Positions 47,474 to 56,208 of a stretch of DNA of 64,000 nt are shown here, in pieces. The stretch comes from CAYTZH01 sp964442285. GTDB taxonomy: Bacteria > Myxococcota_A > UBA9160 > JAFDET01. Where the stretch lies: NCBI GenBank assembly GCA_964442285.1, contig CAYTZH010000001.1, positions 248,001 to 312,000 of the forward strand, written 5' to 3'. The position numbers and the translations under genes are program-made. Under the pieces are notes generated by a model. That model did not search any database, was not told the DNA's origin, and was given only the letters and a program-made list of their open reading frames with translations. How positions within the stretch are numbered: the stretch's first letter is position 1; every line of letters begins with the position of its first letter.

Positions 47474-49030
47474 CTAGGGCCGCGGAGCGTAGGCGCGCGG
47501 GCCGGTCGTCCCGCGGAGCTGGGCCTGGACCTCGTCCAGCCAGTCGCACAGGAAGGCGCGGGTCTCGCGCGGGTCGATGAGCTCGTGCACCCCGAAGTCC
47601 TCGGCGCGCGGGAAGATCGACTGCGCCGCGGCGATCTCCTCCTCGAGCTCGCGGCGGCGCGCATCGGCGTCCGCCGCCTCGGCGATCTCCCGCCCGTAGG
47701 CCAGGGCCACGCCGCTCTCGACGGGCAGGGCGCCGGCCTGGGCGGAGGGCCACGCCACCACCGTGGGCGCCGGCCCCAGGTGGACCCCCGCGGCCACGCC
47801 GAAGGCGCGCCGCAGCAGCACCGCGACCCAGGGCACCCGGGTCTGCAGCACGGCGAACATGGCCTCCATGCCGAAGCGGATCGTGGCGGCGCGTTCGGCG
47901 TCGGCGCCGATCATGAAGCCCGGCTCGTCCACGAGGCTCACCACCGGCAGGTGGAAGGTGTCGCAGAGCTCCGCGAAGCGGCGCACCTTGCGGGCGCCGG
48001 TCGCGGTCATCGAGCCGCCCTGGTGGACCGGGTCATTGGCCAGCACGCCCACCGGCTGTCCGTCGAGGCGCGCCAGACCGGTGCACTGACTGCGCCCGTA
48101 CAGGGGGGCGATCTCGAAGAAGGAGTCCCGATCGACCACGGCCTCGATCACCCGGCGCACCTTGTAGGCCCGGCGGTGATTGCGCGGCACGATCTCGAGG
48201 AGTTCGGCTTCGGCCCGCTCGCGGGGGTCGTCGCAGGGCGTCCGGCGCGGGAGCTCCCACACGTTGGCGGGCAGGTAGGACAGGAAGCGGCGAACCTGGC
48301 GCCAGACGTCGGCCTCGTCCTCCGCCAGGTTGTCGACGACCCCGCTGCGCAGGTGCACCTGCGCGCCGCCGAGCGACTCCTTGCTGGCCTGCTCGCCGAG
48401 CGCCCGCTCCACCACCGCGGGGCCGCCCGTGAGCACCACGGCCGTGTCGCGGGTCATGAGGGAGAGGTGGGAGGCCACGAGCCGCGCGGCCGGGAAGCCC
48501 GCCACCGGTCCGAGGGCCGCACACACCACCGGGACGCTGCGCAGCGCCTCCATGCACAGGAGGTTCAGGGGCGAGGCGGCGGTGAAGTCGTAGCCCGAGC
48601 GACCGCGCACCCCCGTCGCGCCGGCGACCGAGGCGCCGCCACCCTCCAGCAGGCGCACCAGGGGAAGACGTCGCCGCACCGCCAGCTCGTCGGCGAACTG
48701 GCCCTTCTTCAGCCCGGCCGGCGAGTAGGCGCCCCCGCGCACGGTGAAGTCGTCCCCGCCCACCACCACCGGGCGATGGTCGATGCGCGCGACGCCGGTG
48801 ACGGCGTTGGCCGGCGTGAAGGCGGCGAGCCGACCGTCGGTTCCCGTCTCGGCCACGCCGGCGGTGGCGCCGTACTCCCGGAAGCTCCCGGGGTCGACCA
48901 GGGCGTCGATGCGCTCGCGTACCGTCAGGCGGCCCCGCTCGTGCTGTCGCGCCACGGCGTCCGCGCCACCGTGCTCGGCGGCCAGGCGGCGCCGGCGCTG
49001 GATCTCGTCGGACTCGGGCTTCCAGCTCAT
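47474..49030 (-). CDS. acyl-CoA carboxylase carboxyltransferase (beta) subunit
   Basis: A 518-residue carboxyltransferase of the PccB/MccB family. Crotonase-like N and C halves are visible: 'AEHGGADAVARQHERGRLTV' with RERIDALVDPGSFREYGATA (about 25-60), VVGGDDFTVRGGAYSPAGLK (about 90-109), VRLLEGGGASVAGATG (about 124), and C half ARLDGQPVGVLANDPVHQGG (about 320-340), LVDEPGFMIGADAERAATIR. It transfers carboxyl from biotin to an acyl-CoA; no biotinylated alpha chain gene is in the window. ATG 49030 lies head to head with an LLM gene. Confidence 0.92.
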   Translation of the reverse strand: MSWKPESDEIQRRRRLAAEHGGADAVARQHERGRLTVRERIDALVDPGSFREYGATAGVAETGTDGRLAAFTPANAVTGVARIDHRPVVVGGDDFTVRGGAYSPAGLKKGQFADELAVRRRLPLVRLLEGGGASVAGATGVRGRSGYDFTAASPLNLLCMEALRSVPVVCAALGPVAGFPAARLVASHLSLMTRDTAVVLTGGPAVVERALGEQASKESLGGAQVHLRSGVVDNLAEDEADVWRQVRRFLSYLPANVWELPRRTPCDDPRERAEAELLEIVPRNHRRAYKVRRVIEAVVDRDSFFEIAPLYGRSQCTGLARLDGQPVGVLANDPVHQGGSMTATGARKVRRFAELCDTFHLPVVSLVDEPGFMIGADAERAATIRFGMEAMFAVLQTRVPWVAVLLRRAFGVAAGVHLGPAPTVVAWPSAQAGALPVESGVALAYGREIAEAADADARRRELEEEIAAAQSIFPRAEDFGVHELIDPRETRAFLCDWLDEVQAQLRGTTGPRAYAPRP

Positions 49031-49056
49031 GGCCCGACCATACCAGAGGGGTCGCC

Positions 49057-49938
49057 ATGAAGATCGGCATGAACCTGCCCGTGATGGTCCCGGGGCTGGA
49101 CCGCGCCGGGCTGCGGGCCTGGTCGCAGCGCATCGACACCGGGCCCTTCGAGACCCTCTGTGCCGGGGAGCGGGTGAACTTCCCCAACCCGGACATGGGT
49201 GTGGTGCTGGCGGCGGCGGCGGCGATGACCGAGCGGGTGAGGATCATGTCGAGCGTGCTGGTGCTCCCCATGCATGCCACGGCCCTCGTGGCCAAGCAGG
49301 TGGCCACCCTGGACGTGCTCTCCGGGGGCCGGGTCGTCCTCGGTGTCGGGGTCGGCGCGCGTCCCGACGACTACGCCGCCGCCGAGGCGCCCTTCGACGG
49401 CCGTCGCTTCGCGCGCCTCGAGGAGCAGGTCGGGCTGCTGCGGCGGATGTGGCGGGGCGAGCTCCTGGTCCCGGGCGCCACGCGCCCCGTCGAGCCGCGG
49501 CCGCTCCAGCCCGAGGGGCCGGAGATCCTCGCCGGGGCCCTCGGCCCGAAGTCGATCCGGCGCGCCGCGCGCTGGGCCGACGGGCTGAACGGCTTCAGCT
49601 TCGGTCCCTGGCCCGAGGAGATCGCGACGGGCTTCGAGCGGGCGCGCGGGGCCTGGAAGGAGGCGGGCCGCGAGCGCCCGCCGCGTCTCACCACGAGCTT
49701 CTGGTTCGCCCTCGGGCCGCGCCCCCGGGAACAGCTCGACACCTACCTGGCGCGGTATCTCGCGTTCATGGGCGCGGGCGTGGCCGGGAAGCTCGCCCCG
49801 CAGGTCCGGGTCACCTCGCCGCAGGCGTTGCGCGAGGCGCTCCGGGCCGTGGCCGACGTGGGCGCCGACGAAGTGATGCTGGTCCCCACCACGGCGGACC
49901 CGGACGAGGTCCATCGCGTCGCCGACTGCATCGGCTGA
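49057..49938 (+). CDS. LLM class (luciferase-like) oxidoreductase
   Basis: A 293-residue TIM-barrel flavin/F420 protein: KIGMNLPVMVPGLDRAGLRA at the N terminus, 'FETLCAGERVNFPNPDMGVV' (about 33-52), RIMSSVLVLPMHATALVAKQ (about 63-82), VATLDVLSGGRVVLGVGVGA (about 83-102) and 'GPEILAGALGPKSIRRAARW' (about 152). The His pair of typical F420 members is not obvious. ATG 49057 is divergent from the carboxyltransferase gene and coupled at short distance (9 bases) with the SnoaL gene after it. Confidence 0.88.
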   Translation: MKIGMNLPVMVPGLDRAGLRAWSQRIDTGPFETLCAGERVNFPNPDMGVVLAAAAAMTERVRIMSSVLVLPMHATALVAKQVATLDVLSGGRVVLGVGVGARPDDYAAAEAPFDGRRFARLEEQVGLLRRMWRGELLVPGATRPVEPRPLQPEGPEILAGALGPKSIRRAARWADGLNGFSFGPWPEEIATGFERARGAWKEAGRERPPRLTTSFWFALGPRPREQLDTYLARYLAFMGAGVAGKLAPQVRVTSPQALREALRAVADVGADEVMLVPTTADPDEVHRVADCIG

Positions 49939-49947
49939 GGAGGAGGC

Positions 49948-50466
49948 ATGTCGGACGCCATCGCCCTGGCCGCGCGGGTGGCCGAGCTCGAGGCCCGGCT
50001 CCGGCGGCTGGAGTCCATGGAGGCCATCCGCCAGCTCAAGGCGCGCTACGCCGAGCTCGCCGACGCCCGCTACCGCCTCGACGGCCCCCGCCCGCCCGAG
50101 GCCCTCGCGCCCCTGGCCGACGCGCTCGCGGCCCTCTTCACCGAGGACGCGGTCTGGGACGGGGGCCGCGCGCTCGGGCTGTGCGAGGGTCGCGAGGCGA
50201 TCCGGGAGCGCTTCCTCCGACCCACCCTGCGCTTCTCGTGGCACTACTTCGTGAAGCCCAGGATCGAGGTCGAGGGCGACACGGCGCGGGCGCGCTGGGA
50301 CGTGTTCTCCCCTTGCACCGCGGCCGATGGGACGCCCCACTGGATGGCCGGCGTGGAGGACGACGCCTACCGCTGTGTCGACGGTGTCTGGCTCCACACC
50401 CGCATGAAGCTCGAGCCGGTGTTCTTCGCCCCGTTCGACCGGGGCTGGGGGAGGGCGCCGGGCTAG
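49948..50466 (+). CDS. SnoaL-like (NTF2 fold) protein
   Basis: A 172-residue SnoaL_4-type protein: a leading coiled helix (LAARVAELEARLRRLESMEA, residues 6-25), IRQLKARYAELADARYRLDG, 'LFTEDAVWDGGRALGLCEGR' (about 62-81) and FSWHYFVKPRIEVEGDTARA (about 93-112), ending FAPFDRGWGRAPG. NTF2-like enzymes with this helix are common in steroid and aromatic catabolic clusters, with unknown reactions. GAGGAGGC at 49938-49945 supports ATG 49948. It shares CTAG with the convergent SDR gene. Confidence 0.85.
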   Translation: MSDAIALAARVAELEARLRRLESMEAIRQLKARYAELADARYRLDGPRPPEALAPLADALAALFTEDAVWDGGRALGLCEGREAIRERFLRPTLRFSWHYFVKPRIEVEGDTARARWDVFSPCTAADGTPHWMAGVEDDAYRCVDGVWLHTRMKLEPVFFAPFDRGWGRAPG

Positions 50467-51260
50467 GCGCCGGGGGCGCCCTTCAGGATCTTCCCCGCCG
50501 TGTGACCGCTGTCGACCGGGAAGTCGCCGCCGGTGCAGGAGCGGCTCTCGTCGGAGGCGAGGAACACGATCATGTTGACGATGTCGGCGATGATCTCCTC
50601 GTTCGAGCGCTCGATCTGGTAGGGCAGCACGCGGTAGCTGTAGGCGACGAAGACCTCCCAGGTGAGCCCCTCCGGAACGTAGGGCTTGATCATCTCGAAG
50701 TTCCCGCCCTCGGGACACACGGCGTTGACGCGGATGCCGTGCCTGCCGAGCTCGAGCGCCGCCACCTTGGTGAGTCCGCGCACGCCCCACTTGGTGGAGG
50801 CGTAGGCGGCCACGCCGTTCTTCGCCGAGAGGCCGTCCACGGAGGCGATGTTCACCACGGATCCGCCGCCGGCGGCCTTCATGGGGGGCAGCACCGCCTG
50901 GATGCCCAGCAGCGGTCCCAGCTGGTTGACCCGGAAGAGCCGCTCGGCCACCTCCGGCGGCGTGTCCTCGAGGGCGGCGAGATGGAGCAGGCCCGCGTTG
51001 TTCACCAGCACGTCGACGCCGCCGAAGCGGCCGACGGTCTCTTCGACGGTCTCCCGCCAGGAGTCGGCGGAGGTCACGTCCAGCGGCGCGAACAGGCCCC
51101 GCTCGCCGAGGGAGGCGGCCACCTTCCGGCCCCGCTCCTCGTTGACGTCGCCCACGACGACCCGGGCCCCTTCGGCGGCGAAGCGCCGCGCCGTGGCCTC
51201 GCCCGTGCCCCGCGCGGCGCCCGTCACGATGGCCACCTTGTCCCCGAGTCTGCCGCTCAT
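50463..51260 (-). CDS. SDR oxidoreductase (3-alpha/20-beta-hydroxysteroid dehydrogenase-like)
   Basis: A 265-residue classical SDR: VAIVTGAARGTGEATARRFA (TGxxxGxG, residues 9-28), VVGDVNEERG (Asp after beta 2, NAD preference), DVLVNNAGLLHLAALEDTPP (about 79-98), VVNIASVDGLSAKNGVAAYA with STKWGVRG (Ser-Tyr-Lys, about 130-157), GIRVNAVCPEGGNFEMIKPY. The NNAG, SVDGLSAK and YASTKWGVRG series matches FabG-like hydroxysteroid dehydrogenases. ATG 51260; a TATACT -10-like hexamer lies at 51290-51295 on this strand. The substrate is inferred from context only. Confidence 0.88.
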   Translation of the reverse strand: MSGRLGDKVAIVTGAARGTGEATARRFAAEGARVVVGDVNEERGRKVAASLGERGLFAPLDVTSADSWRETVEETVGRFGGVDVLVNNAGLLHLAALEDTPPEVAERLFRVNQLGPLLGIQAVLPPMKAAGGGSVVNIASVDGLSAKNGVAAYASTKWGVRGLTKVAALELGRHGIRVNAVCPEGGNFEMIKPYVPEGLTWEVFVAYSYRVLPYQIERSNEEIIADIVNMIVFLASDESRSCTGGDFPVDSGHTAGKILKGAPGA

Positions 51261-51379
51261 GTCGCCTCCCTCCGCGCCAACGGCGGCGCAGTATAGCGGC
51301 TTCGGCCTCCGGCCCCGGCGGTCCTCAAGCCTTCTCCCGACGCGTCGCTGCGTCCTTGGCCCGAGGACCGACGCCCCCG

Positions 51380-51406
51380 TCAAGCCCGGCGCCGCGGCGG
51401 CCGATC
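51380..51406 (+). promoter_or_regulatory. FliA (sigma-28)-like promoter upstream of HDOD-GGDEF gene
   Basis: TCAAGCCC (51380-51387), 11 bases, then GGCCGATC (51399-51406) resembles the proteobacterial sigma-28 layout (TAAAGTTT-N11-GCCGATAA; GC-rich hosts often show TCAAGtCc...GCCGAT). It lies 38 bases upstream of the chosen start 51444. Confidence 0.4.
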
Positions 51407-51443
51407 CATCGCCCAGCGGAGTGCCTTGGAAGAAGGGCCGCGA

Positions 51444-52997
51444 GTGAAGACGAAACACGCCTCGAACCTCCCGAAGCCTCTGACCCGGGTCGAGAGCCTG
51501 CCCTCGCTGCCGGCGGCCGCGGTCGAGGTCCTGCGGCTGTCCGAGGACGAGAACGCCGGCGTGGCGGAGTACGCGCGCGCCGTGGCGCGGGACCCGGCCC
51601 TCGCCGCCAAGCTCCTCAAGCTGGCGAACTCCTCCCTGTTCTCGACGGGGCGGGAGGTCACCACCCTCGATACCGCCACCTCGTTGCTCGGCCTGCGGGC
51701 GGTGAGGCTCATGGCCCTGGGCTTCTCCCTCGTCGGCGCGCTGCCGCGCGACGGAGGGGCACCGTCCTTCGACCACGATCTCTTCTGGCGTCGCAGCCTG
51801 CTGGCCGCCACCGCCGGGCGGGACCTGGCGATCTCCTGCGACGTCTCCCTCGCCGACGAGGCCTTTCTCTGCGGGCTCCTGGCCCATCTGGGGCAGCTGG
51901 TCATGGCCCACGCGATCCCCGCCACCTACGAGCCCTTGCTGGCGCGGCTCGGCCGCTGGCCCAGCCCGCGAGACGAGCGCGAGGCGCTCGGCTTCGACCA
52001 CCACGCGGTGGCGGCGGTGCTGCTCTCGTCCTGGGGGCTGCCCGAGGCGGTCCGCCTGCCCGTGGTCCACGCGTCGGACCCGGAGGGGCTTCCGGAGCAG
52101 GCGCCGGAGCACGTGCGGACGCTCACGGGGCTGATCGGGGCCGCCCTCAGCGCCGTCCAGCTCGTCTGCGACCCCGGCAAGGGCGAGGCGCTGGGCGTCC
52201 TGCACGCCCAGGGGCAGCGCTTTGCGCTCTCGACGGAGCGGGTGGACATGCTGCTGCTCGGCCTGGAGCAGCACGCCCTCGAGGCCATGGCCCTCCTCGA
52301 CCTCGAGACGTCGACGACGGGCGAGGGGGCCTACGAGCTGCTCCTGCGCGCGCGGCAGCAGCTGTCCGAGGCGGCGATCGGAACCGCGGCGGAGCTGCGC
52401 CGCGGCCAGCGCCGCACCCGCCAGCTCGAGCAGGAGGTGCGGGCCCTCACCGAGCAGCTCTCCCGCGACAGCCTGACCGGGCTCGCCAGCCGCGCCCACT
52501 TCGAGGAGGCCCTGCGGCGCCATGTGCAGGCCCGGACCGGACGCGACGTGGTGGGCGCGGTGGGGGTGCTGCTCGTGGACGTGGACCACTTCAAGGGCGT
52601 GAACGACAGCCACGGCCACGCCGCCGGCGACGAGGTGCTGGGCGCGATCGGCCGGGCCCTCGCCAGCACCAGCCGCGATACCGATCTCCCCGCCCGGCTC
52701 GGTGGCGACGAGTTCGCCGTCCTCGTCCCCAGCACCACGCCGGACCATCTGCGGGCCTTCGGAGAACGACTGCGCCGCTTCGTGGCCGAGATCGAGATCG
52801 CGCTTCCCGGCAAGACCCTCACCGTGACGGCCAGCCTCGGCGGCGCCTGTCTCGCGCGGGCCGCCGGGCCCGACGACGGCAAGCGGCTGCTGGACGAGGC
52901 GGATCAGCGCCTCTACCGGGCCAAGAGCCGCGGCAGGAACCGGGTGGAAGTCACCTCCGAGATCCTCGGGGCCGAGGACGAGGTCGGCGACGCCTGA
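51444..52997 (+). CDS. HDOD domain plus GGDEF diguanylate cyclase
   Basis: A 517-residue cytosolic signalling protein. The HDOD domain (about 15-215) has 'LPSLPAAAVEVLRLSEDENA', 'ARDPALAAKLLKLANSSLFS' and TLDTATSLLGLRAVRLMALG. A long coiled segment (AAELRRGQRRTRQLEQEVRA, about 315-335) leads to a GGDEF domain with DSLTGLASRAHFEEALRRHV, LLVDVDHFKGVNDSHGHAAG and RLGGDEFAVLVP (GGDEF at about 420-424). RDTD exactly five residues before GGDEF is the inhibitory RxxD I-site, so it should make c-di-GMP and be product-inhibited. GTG 51444 is chosen (AAGAAGGG six bases upstream); TTG 51426 is an alternative. Confidence 0.92.
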   Translation: MKTKHASNLPKPLTRVESLPSLPAAAVEVLRLSEDENAGVAEYARAVARDPALAAKLLKLANSSLFSTGREVTTLDTATSLLGLRAVRLMALGFSLVGALPRDGGAPSFDHDLFWRRSLLAATAGRDLAISCDVSLADEAFLCGLLAHLGQLVMAHAIPATYEPLLARLGRWPSPRDEREALGFDHHAVAAVLLSSWGLPEAVRLPVVHASDPEGLPEQAPEHVRTLTGLIGAALSAVQLVCDPGKGEALGVLHAQGQRFALSTERVDMLLLGLEQHALEAMALLDLETSTTGEGAYELLLRARQQLSEAAIGTAAELRRGQRRTRQLEQEVRALTEQLSRDSLTGLASRAHFEEALRRHVQARTGRDVVGAVGVLLVDVDHFKGVNDSHGHAAGDEVLGAIGRALASTSRDTDLPARLGGDEFAVLVPSTTPDHLRAFGERLRRFVAEIEIALPGKTLTVTASLGGACLARAAGPDDGKRLLDEADQRLYRAKSRGRNRVEVTSEILGAEDEVGDA

Positions 52998-53002
52998 GGC
53001 GC

Positions 53003-53020
53003 CGGGGCGCGAGCGCCCCG
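53003..53020 (+). terminator. GC-rich hairpin after HDOD-GGDEF gene
   Basis: CGGGGCGC-GA-GCGCCCCG forms a perfect 8-bp stem directly after the TGA at 52997. It lacks the U-run of a classical intrinsic terminator, but stems without U-runs are common in very GC-rich genomes. Confidence 0.45.
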
Positions 53021-53103
53021 CGCGCTGTCGACGCGTTGACCTTCGGCCGTTGAACCGACGCGCGTGTCGACACCCAGACGTCGCGCCCGGCACCCTCGTC
53101 CCC

Positions 53104-54021
53104 ATGGAACGAACCCTCGTCGCGACCCTCGGTGGGCTCGGCGTCCTCGCCCTCGGGGCCTGGCTCGTGCTGCCCTGGTTCCTCCTGCCCCCCAGCGGCG
53201 GCCCGCTTCGGGGCAGCCCCGCCGACTTCGGCCTCGACTTCGAGACGCGCGAGGTCGAGGTCGGCGCCGACGCCCTGGTGGCCTGGTGGATGCCGGCCGA
53301 CGGCCCGCCGCGGGGCTGCGTGATCCTGCTCCACGACGGCGGGTCGAACCGATCCTTCCTCTGGACCGGGGGGCTGGGTCTGGCGCGCGCCCTCCACGAG
53401 CGCGGCTACGCCGTGCTGGCCCCCGACCTGCGCGGCCACGGCGACTCCGCGCCCCTGCGCGAGGGCGTGCCGCTGGGTCGCAACCTCGCCCCCGACGTCT
53501 CCCACTGGATCGATGCCCTCGGCGACGGCGCGGCCGTCGGCGTGGTCGGCTTCGGGCTCGGGGGGCATACGGCGCTCTACGCCGGCGCGGCGGATCCGCG
53601 CATCCGGGCGGTGGTCGCCGACTCCACCTGGGCGGACCTGCAGAGCAGCCTGCGGGTGTCGCTGCCGCGGGTCACGAGCCTGCCCCCGGCGCTGGTGCGG
53701 TCGCTGCTCTGGAGCGCCGAGCATGTCCACCGGGTGGACTTCGCCCAGAGCCGCGCCGTCGAGGTGGTGGACGTGCTCTCGGGACGGCTCCTCCTGATCG
53801 CCAACGAGGAGGATCCCCAGGTGCCCCTGCGCCAGCTCCGCTGGCTGGCCGAGGCCGCGGGCGAGGCGGAGGTGTGGGTATCGTCGGCGCCGCCGCCCCG
53901 GCATCCCCTCTACGCCAGCGCCGGATCCTGGGGCATGCACACCAAGTCCTTCCGTCTCTATCCGGAGGAGTACACCGAGCGGGTGGATCGCTTCCTCTCC
54001 TCCCGGCTGCACGCGCAGTAG
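53104..54021 (+). CDS. membrane-anchored alpha/beta hydrolase-fold protein with Gly at the nucleophile position
   Basis: A 305-residue protein with N-terminal anchor (LVATLGGLGVLALGAWLVLP, residues 5-24) and an alpha/beta hydrolase domain: CVILLHDGGSNRSFLWTGGL (about 72-91), YAVLAPDLRGHGDSAP (about 102-117), elbow VVGFGLGGHTALYAGAA (about 147-163), 'RLLLIANEEDPQVPLRQLRW' with the acid, and late His residues (RHPLYAS, MHTKSF). The elbow reads G149-F-G151-L-G: the Ser nucleophile is replaced by Gly, so hydrolase activity is doubtful. ATG 53104. Its stop abuts the convergent MFS gene with no gap. Confidence 0.8.
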   Translation: MERTLVATLGGLGVLALGAWLVLPWFLLPPSGGPLRGSPADFGLDFETREVEVGADALVAWWMPADGPPRGCVILLHDGGSNRSFLWTGGLGLARALHERGYAVLAPDLRGHGDSAPLREGVPLGRNLAPDVSHWIDALGDGAAVGVVGFGLGGHTALYAGAADPRIRAVVADSTWADLQSSLRVSLPRVTSLPPALVRSLLWSAEHVHRVDFAQSRAVEVVDVLSGRLLLIANEEDPQVPLRQLRWLAEAAGEAEVWVSSAPPPRHPLYASAGSWGMHTKSFRLYPEEYTERVDRFLSSRLHAQ

Positions 54022-55299
54022 CTAGCCCAGGTCGTCCTCCAGATGTCGGCTGCCCATCCAGTAGGGCACGGCGGCGAGGCTCCCGACGGCCACGACGCCG
54101 ACGAGGGAGAAGCGGATCGCGCCCGCGCCGTGGGTCTCGGCGAGCAGCTCGTTCGCCAGGCCGATGGCGAAGGGGCCCAGCCCGAGCCCGACGAGGTTCA
54201 GCAGGAACAGGAGCACCGCCGACACCGTCGCGCGCATCTCGGGGCGGGCCAGGTTCTGGGGGACGGCCCAGAGGGGGCCCACGTACATGTTCGAGATCGT
54301 GTAGTAGACCAGGAACGAGGCCAGGGCCGGCCCCACGTCGTCGAGCAGCAGGAATGCGAGGCCGAAGGGCAGACACAGGACCGAGACCACCGCCGGCAGC
54401 CGGAGGTAGGCCCGGCGGTCGCGTGCGCTCAAGCGGTCCGAGAGCCAGCCGCCGGCGCTCACGCCTGCGCAGCCACCCACGGCGATGCACAGGCCCAGTC
54501 CCAGTCCGATCGCGTCGCGCTCCATCTGGTGCACCCGGGACAGGAACTCGGCGGCCCAGATGAGCACGCCGTAGCCGGCCAGGGCCTGGAAGCAGGCCGC
54601 GCCCACCAGCCAGGCGAAGGTGGGCTTGGAGAACAGGAAGCGCATGGCCTCGAAGAAGCCGACCTGGGCGACCGGCTCCCGCGGCGCCGGCTCCCACAGG
54701 CCCCGGGGAACCTCCCGCACCGTCAGCCGCACGAGCACCGCGAGGGGCAAGCCCGCGAGCCCCACCGCCAGGTAGGCGATGCGCCAGTCGAAATGGGTGA
54801 CGATCCAGCCGCCGAACAGGAAGGCCAGGCCGGAGCCCACGTAGATGCCGTTGGCGTAGAGGGCCAGGGCCGTGGCGCGGCGCTCGGGCGGGAAGTAGTC
54901 CGAGAGGAGCGAGTGGGAGGGCGGACTCCCGCCCGCCTCGCCCACGCCGACGCCGATCCGCGTCAGCACGAGGTGCAGCAGGTTCTGGGCGGCGCCGGTG
55001 AGCGCGGTCATGCCGCTCCACAGGGCCAGGGAGACCGCGATCACGTCGCGCCGCGAGCGGCGGTCGGCCAGACGGGCGATCGAGATGCCCGCCGCGCTGT
55101 AGAAGAGCACGAAGGTGAGGCCCGAGAGGACGCCGATCCAGGTGTCCGAGATCCCGATGTCCGCCTTGATCGGCCCGATCAGGATGCCCAGGATCTGGCG
55201 GTCGACGAAGTTGAAGACGTAGACGAGGAAGAGGACGCCGAGGACGTAGCGCGCGTAGGCGCGGGACGGCGCCGCCGCCGCGGCCCCCCGGCTGCTCAC
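54022..55299 (-). CDS. MFS transporter (spinster-like/ACS-type)
   Basis: A 425-residue major facilitator with 12 predicted helices. First helix VLGVLFLVYVFNFVDRQILG carries the FxDR signature of spinster-like and hexuronate/ACS porters; loop 2-3 has the MFS motif 'SIARLADRRSRRDVIAVSLA' (D-R-x-R-R-D), helix 4 begins LTRIGVGVGEAGGSPPSHSL, and the middle loop and C half repeat the pattern (AGGWLSDRLSARDRRAYLRL). Substrate unknown; related genes often sit in aromatic or steroid catabolism clusters. GTG 55299 overlaps the stop of the upstream LLM gene, so the two are co-translated. Confidence 0.9.
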   Translation of the reverse strand: MSSRGAAAAAPSRAYARYVLGVLFLVYVFNFVDRQILGILIGPIKADIGISDTWIGVLSGLTFVLFYSAAGISIARLADRRSRRDVIAVSLALWSGMTALTGAAQNLLHLVLTRIGVGVGEAGGSPPSHSLLSDYFPPERRATALALYANGIYVGSGLAFLFGGWIVTHFDWRIAYLAVGLAGLPLAVLVRLTVREVPRGLWEPAPREPVAQVGFFEAMRFLFSKPTFAWLVGAACFQALAGYGVLIWAAEFLSRVHQMERDAIGLGLGLCIAVGGCAGVSAGGWLSDRLSARDRRAYLRLPAVVSVLCLPFGLAFLLLDDVGPALASFLVYYTISNMYVGPLWAVPQNLARPEMRATVSAVLLFLLNLVGLGLGPFAIGLANELLAETHGAGAIRFSLVGVVAVGSLAAVPYWMGSRHLEDDLG

Positions 55300-56198
55300 G
55301 CTCGCGACGCGCGGGCCAGCCGGGAGAAGAAGCCCGGCAGCTCCTCCGGGCGGCCCGCGAAGGCTGCGAGCGCCACCGCGGCCACGGTGGCGCCCGACTC
55401 CGCCAGCGCGGGAAGGCCCGCCAGGGTGGCCTCCAGGTCGGGCCGACCGCCGCTCCCGAGCCGCACGGCGGGCGCCGCACGGACCCCGAGCTCCGCCGGA
55501 TCGCGGCCCGCCTCGGCGAAGGCCTCGCGCAGGGTGGTCACGTCGGCCGCCAGGGCGGCGGGGTCCGATCCGATGGGCATCCAGCCCTGGCCCAGCTCGG
55601 CGATGCGGGCGGCGTTGCGCGGCGTGGCGCGGAGCCCGAACCAGAGCGGCAGCGGATCCTGCGCGGGACGCGGGAGACAGCCGACCTCCTCGAAGGCGAC
55701 CGAGGACGACGCGAACTGGGCGGGGGCGTCGCGCCAGAGGGCGCGGCAGGCGCGGAGCGTGTCCAGCATACGGGCGTAGCGCCCCTCGAACGGGACGCCC
55801 GCGGCGGCGTACTCCTCGGGCTGCCAGCCGACGCCCACCCCCAGGTCGAGCCGGCCGCCCGAGAGGGCGTCGAGGGTGGCCGCGCTCTTGGCCAGCAGGA
55901 GCGCCGGACGCAGGGGGGCGATCAGGATGCCGGTGCCGAGGCGCACCCGCGCGGTGCGCCCCGCCAGCACCGCCAGGGTCAGGAGCGGCTCGGGCCAGGG
56001 CTCGTCGGCGCCGAACGGGAAGCGCCCGTAGGGATAGCGGTCGAGGCGCGGCCCGATCGCAAGGTGGTCGGTCATCACCAGGGAGTGCACCCCGGCGTCC
56101 TCGGCCATGGGTCCCAGGTCCGCGAGCTTCGCCAGGTCGCCCGCATAGAGTCGGGAGAGCCCCGACACGGTGATGGAGAGCGGGAGCACGGCGGACAT
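55296..56198 (-). CDS. LLM class (luciferase-like) oxidoreductase
   Basis: A 300-residue TIM-barrel protein: LPLSITVSGLSRLYAGDLAK at the N terminus, VHSLVMTDHLAIGPRLDRYP (about 37-56), RVRLGTGILIAPLRPALLLA, 'TLDALSGGRLDLGVGVGWQP' (about 108-127) and PLPLWFGLRATPRNAARIAE (about 183). ATG 56198 is preferred to an upstream in-frame start because it begins at the first beta strand. AGTATACT at 56209-56216 is a symmetric -10-like element shared with the divergent DUF1214 gene. Its TGA overlaps the MFS start. Confidence 0.88.
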   Translation of the reverse strand: MSAVLPLSITVSGLSRLYAGDLAKLADLGPMAEDAGVHSLVMTDHLAIGPRLDRYPYGRFPFGADEPWPEPLLTLAVLAGRTARVRLGTGILIAPLRPALLLAKSAATLDALSGGRLDLGVGVGWQPEEYAAAGVPFEGRYARMLDTLRACRALWRDAPAQFASSSVAFEEVGCLPRPAQDPLPLWFGLRATPRNAARIAELGQGWMPIGSDPAALAADVTTLREAFAEAGRDPAELGVRAAPAVRLGSGGRPDLEATLAGLPALAESGATVAAVALAAFAGRPEELPGFFSRLARASRA

Positions 56199-56208
56199 GG
56201 AGCGGCCG

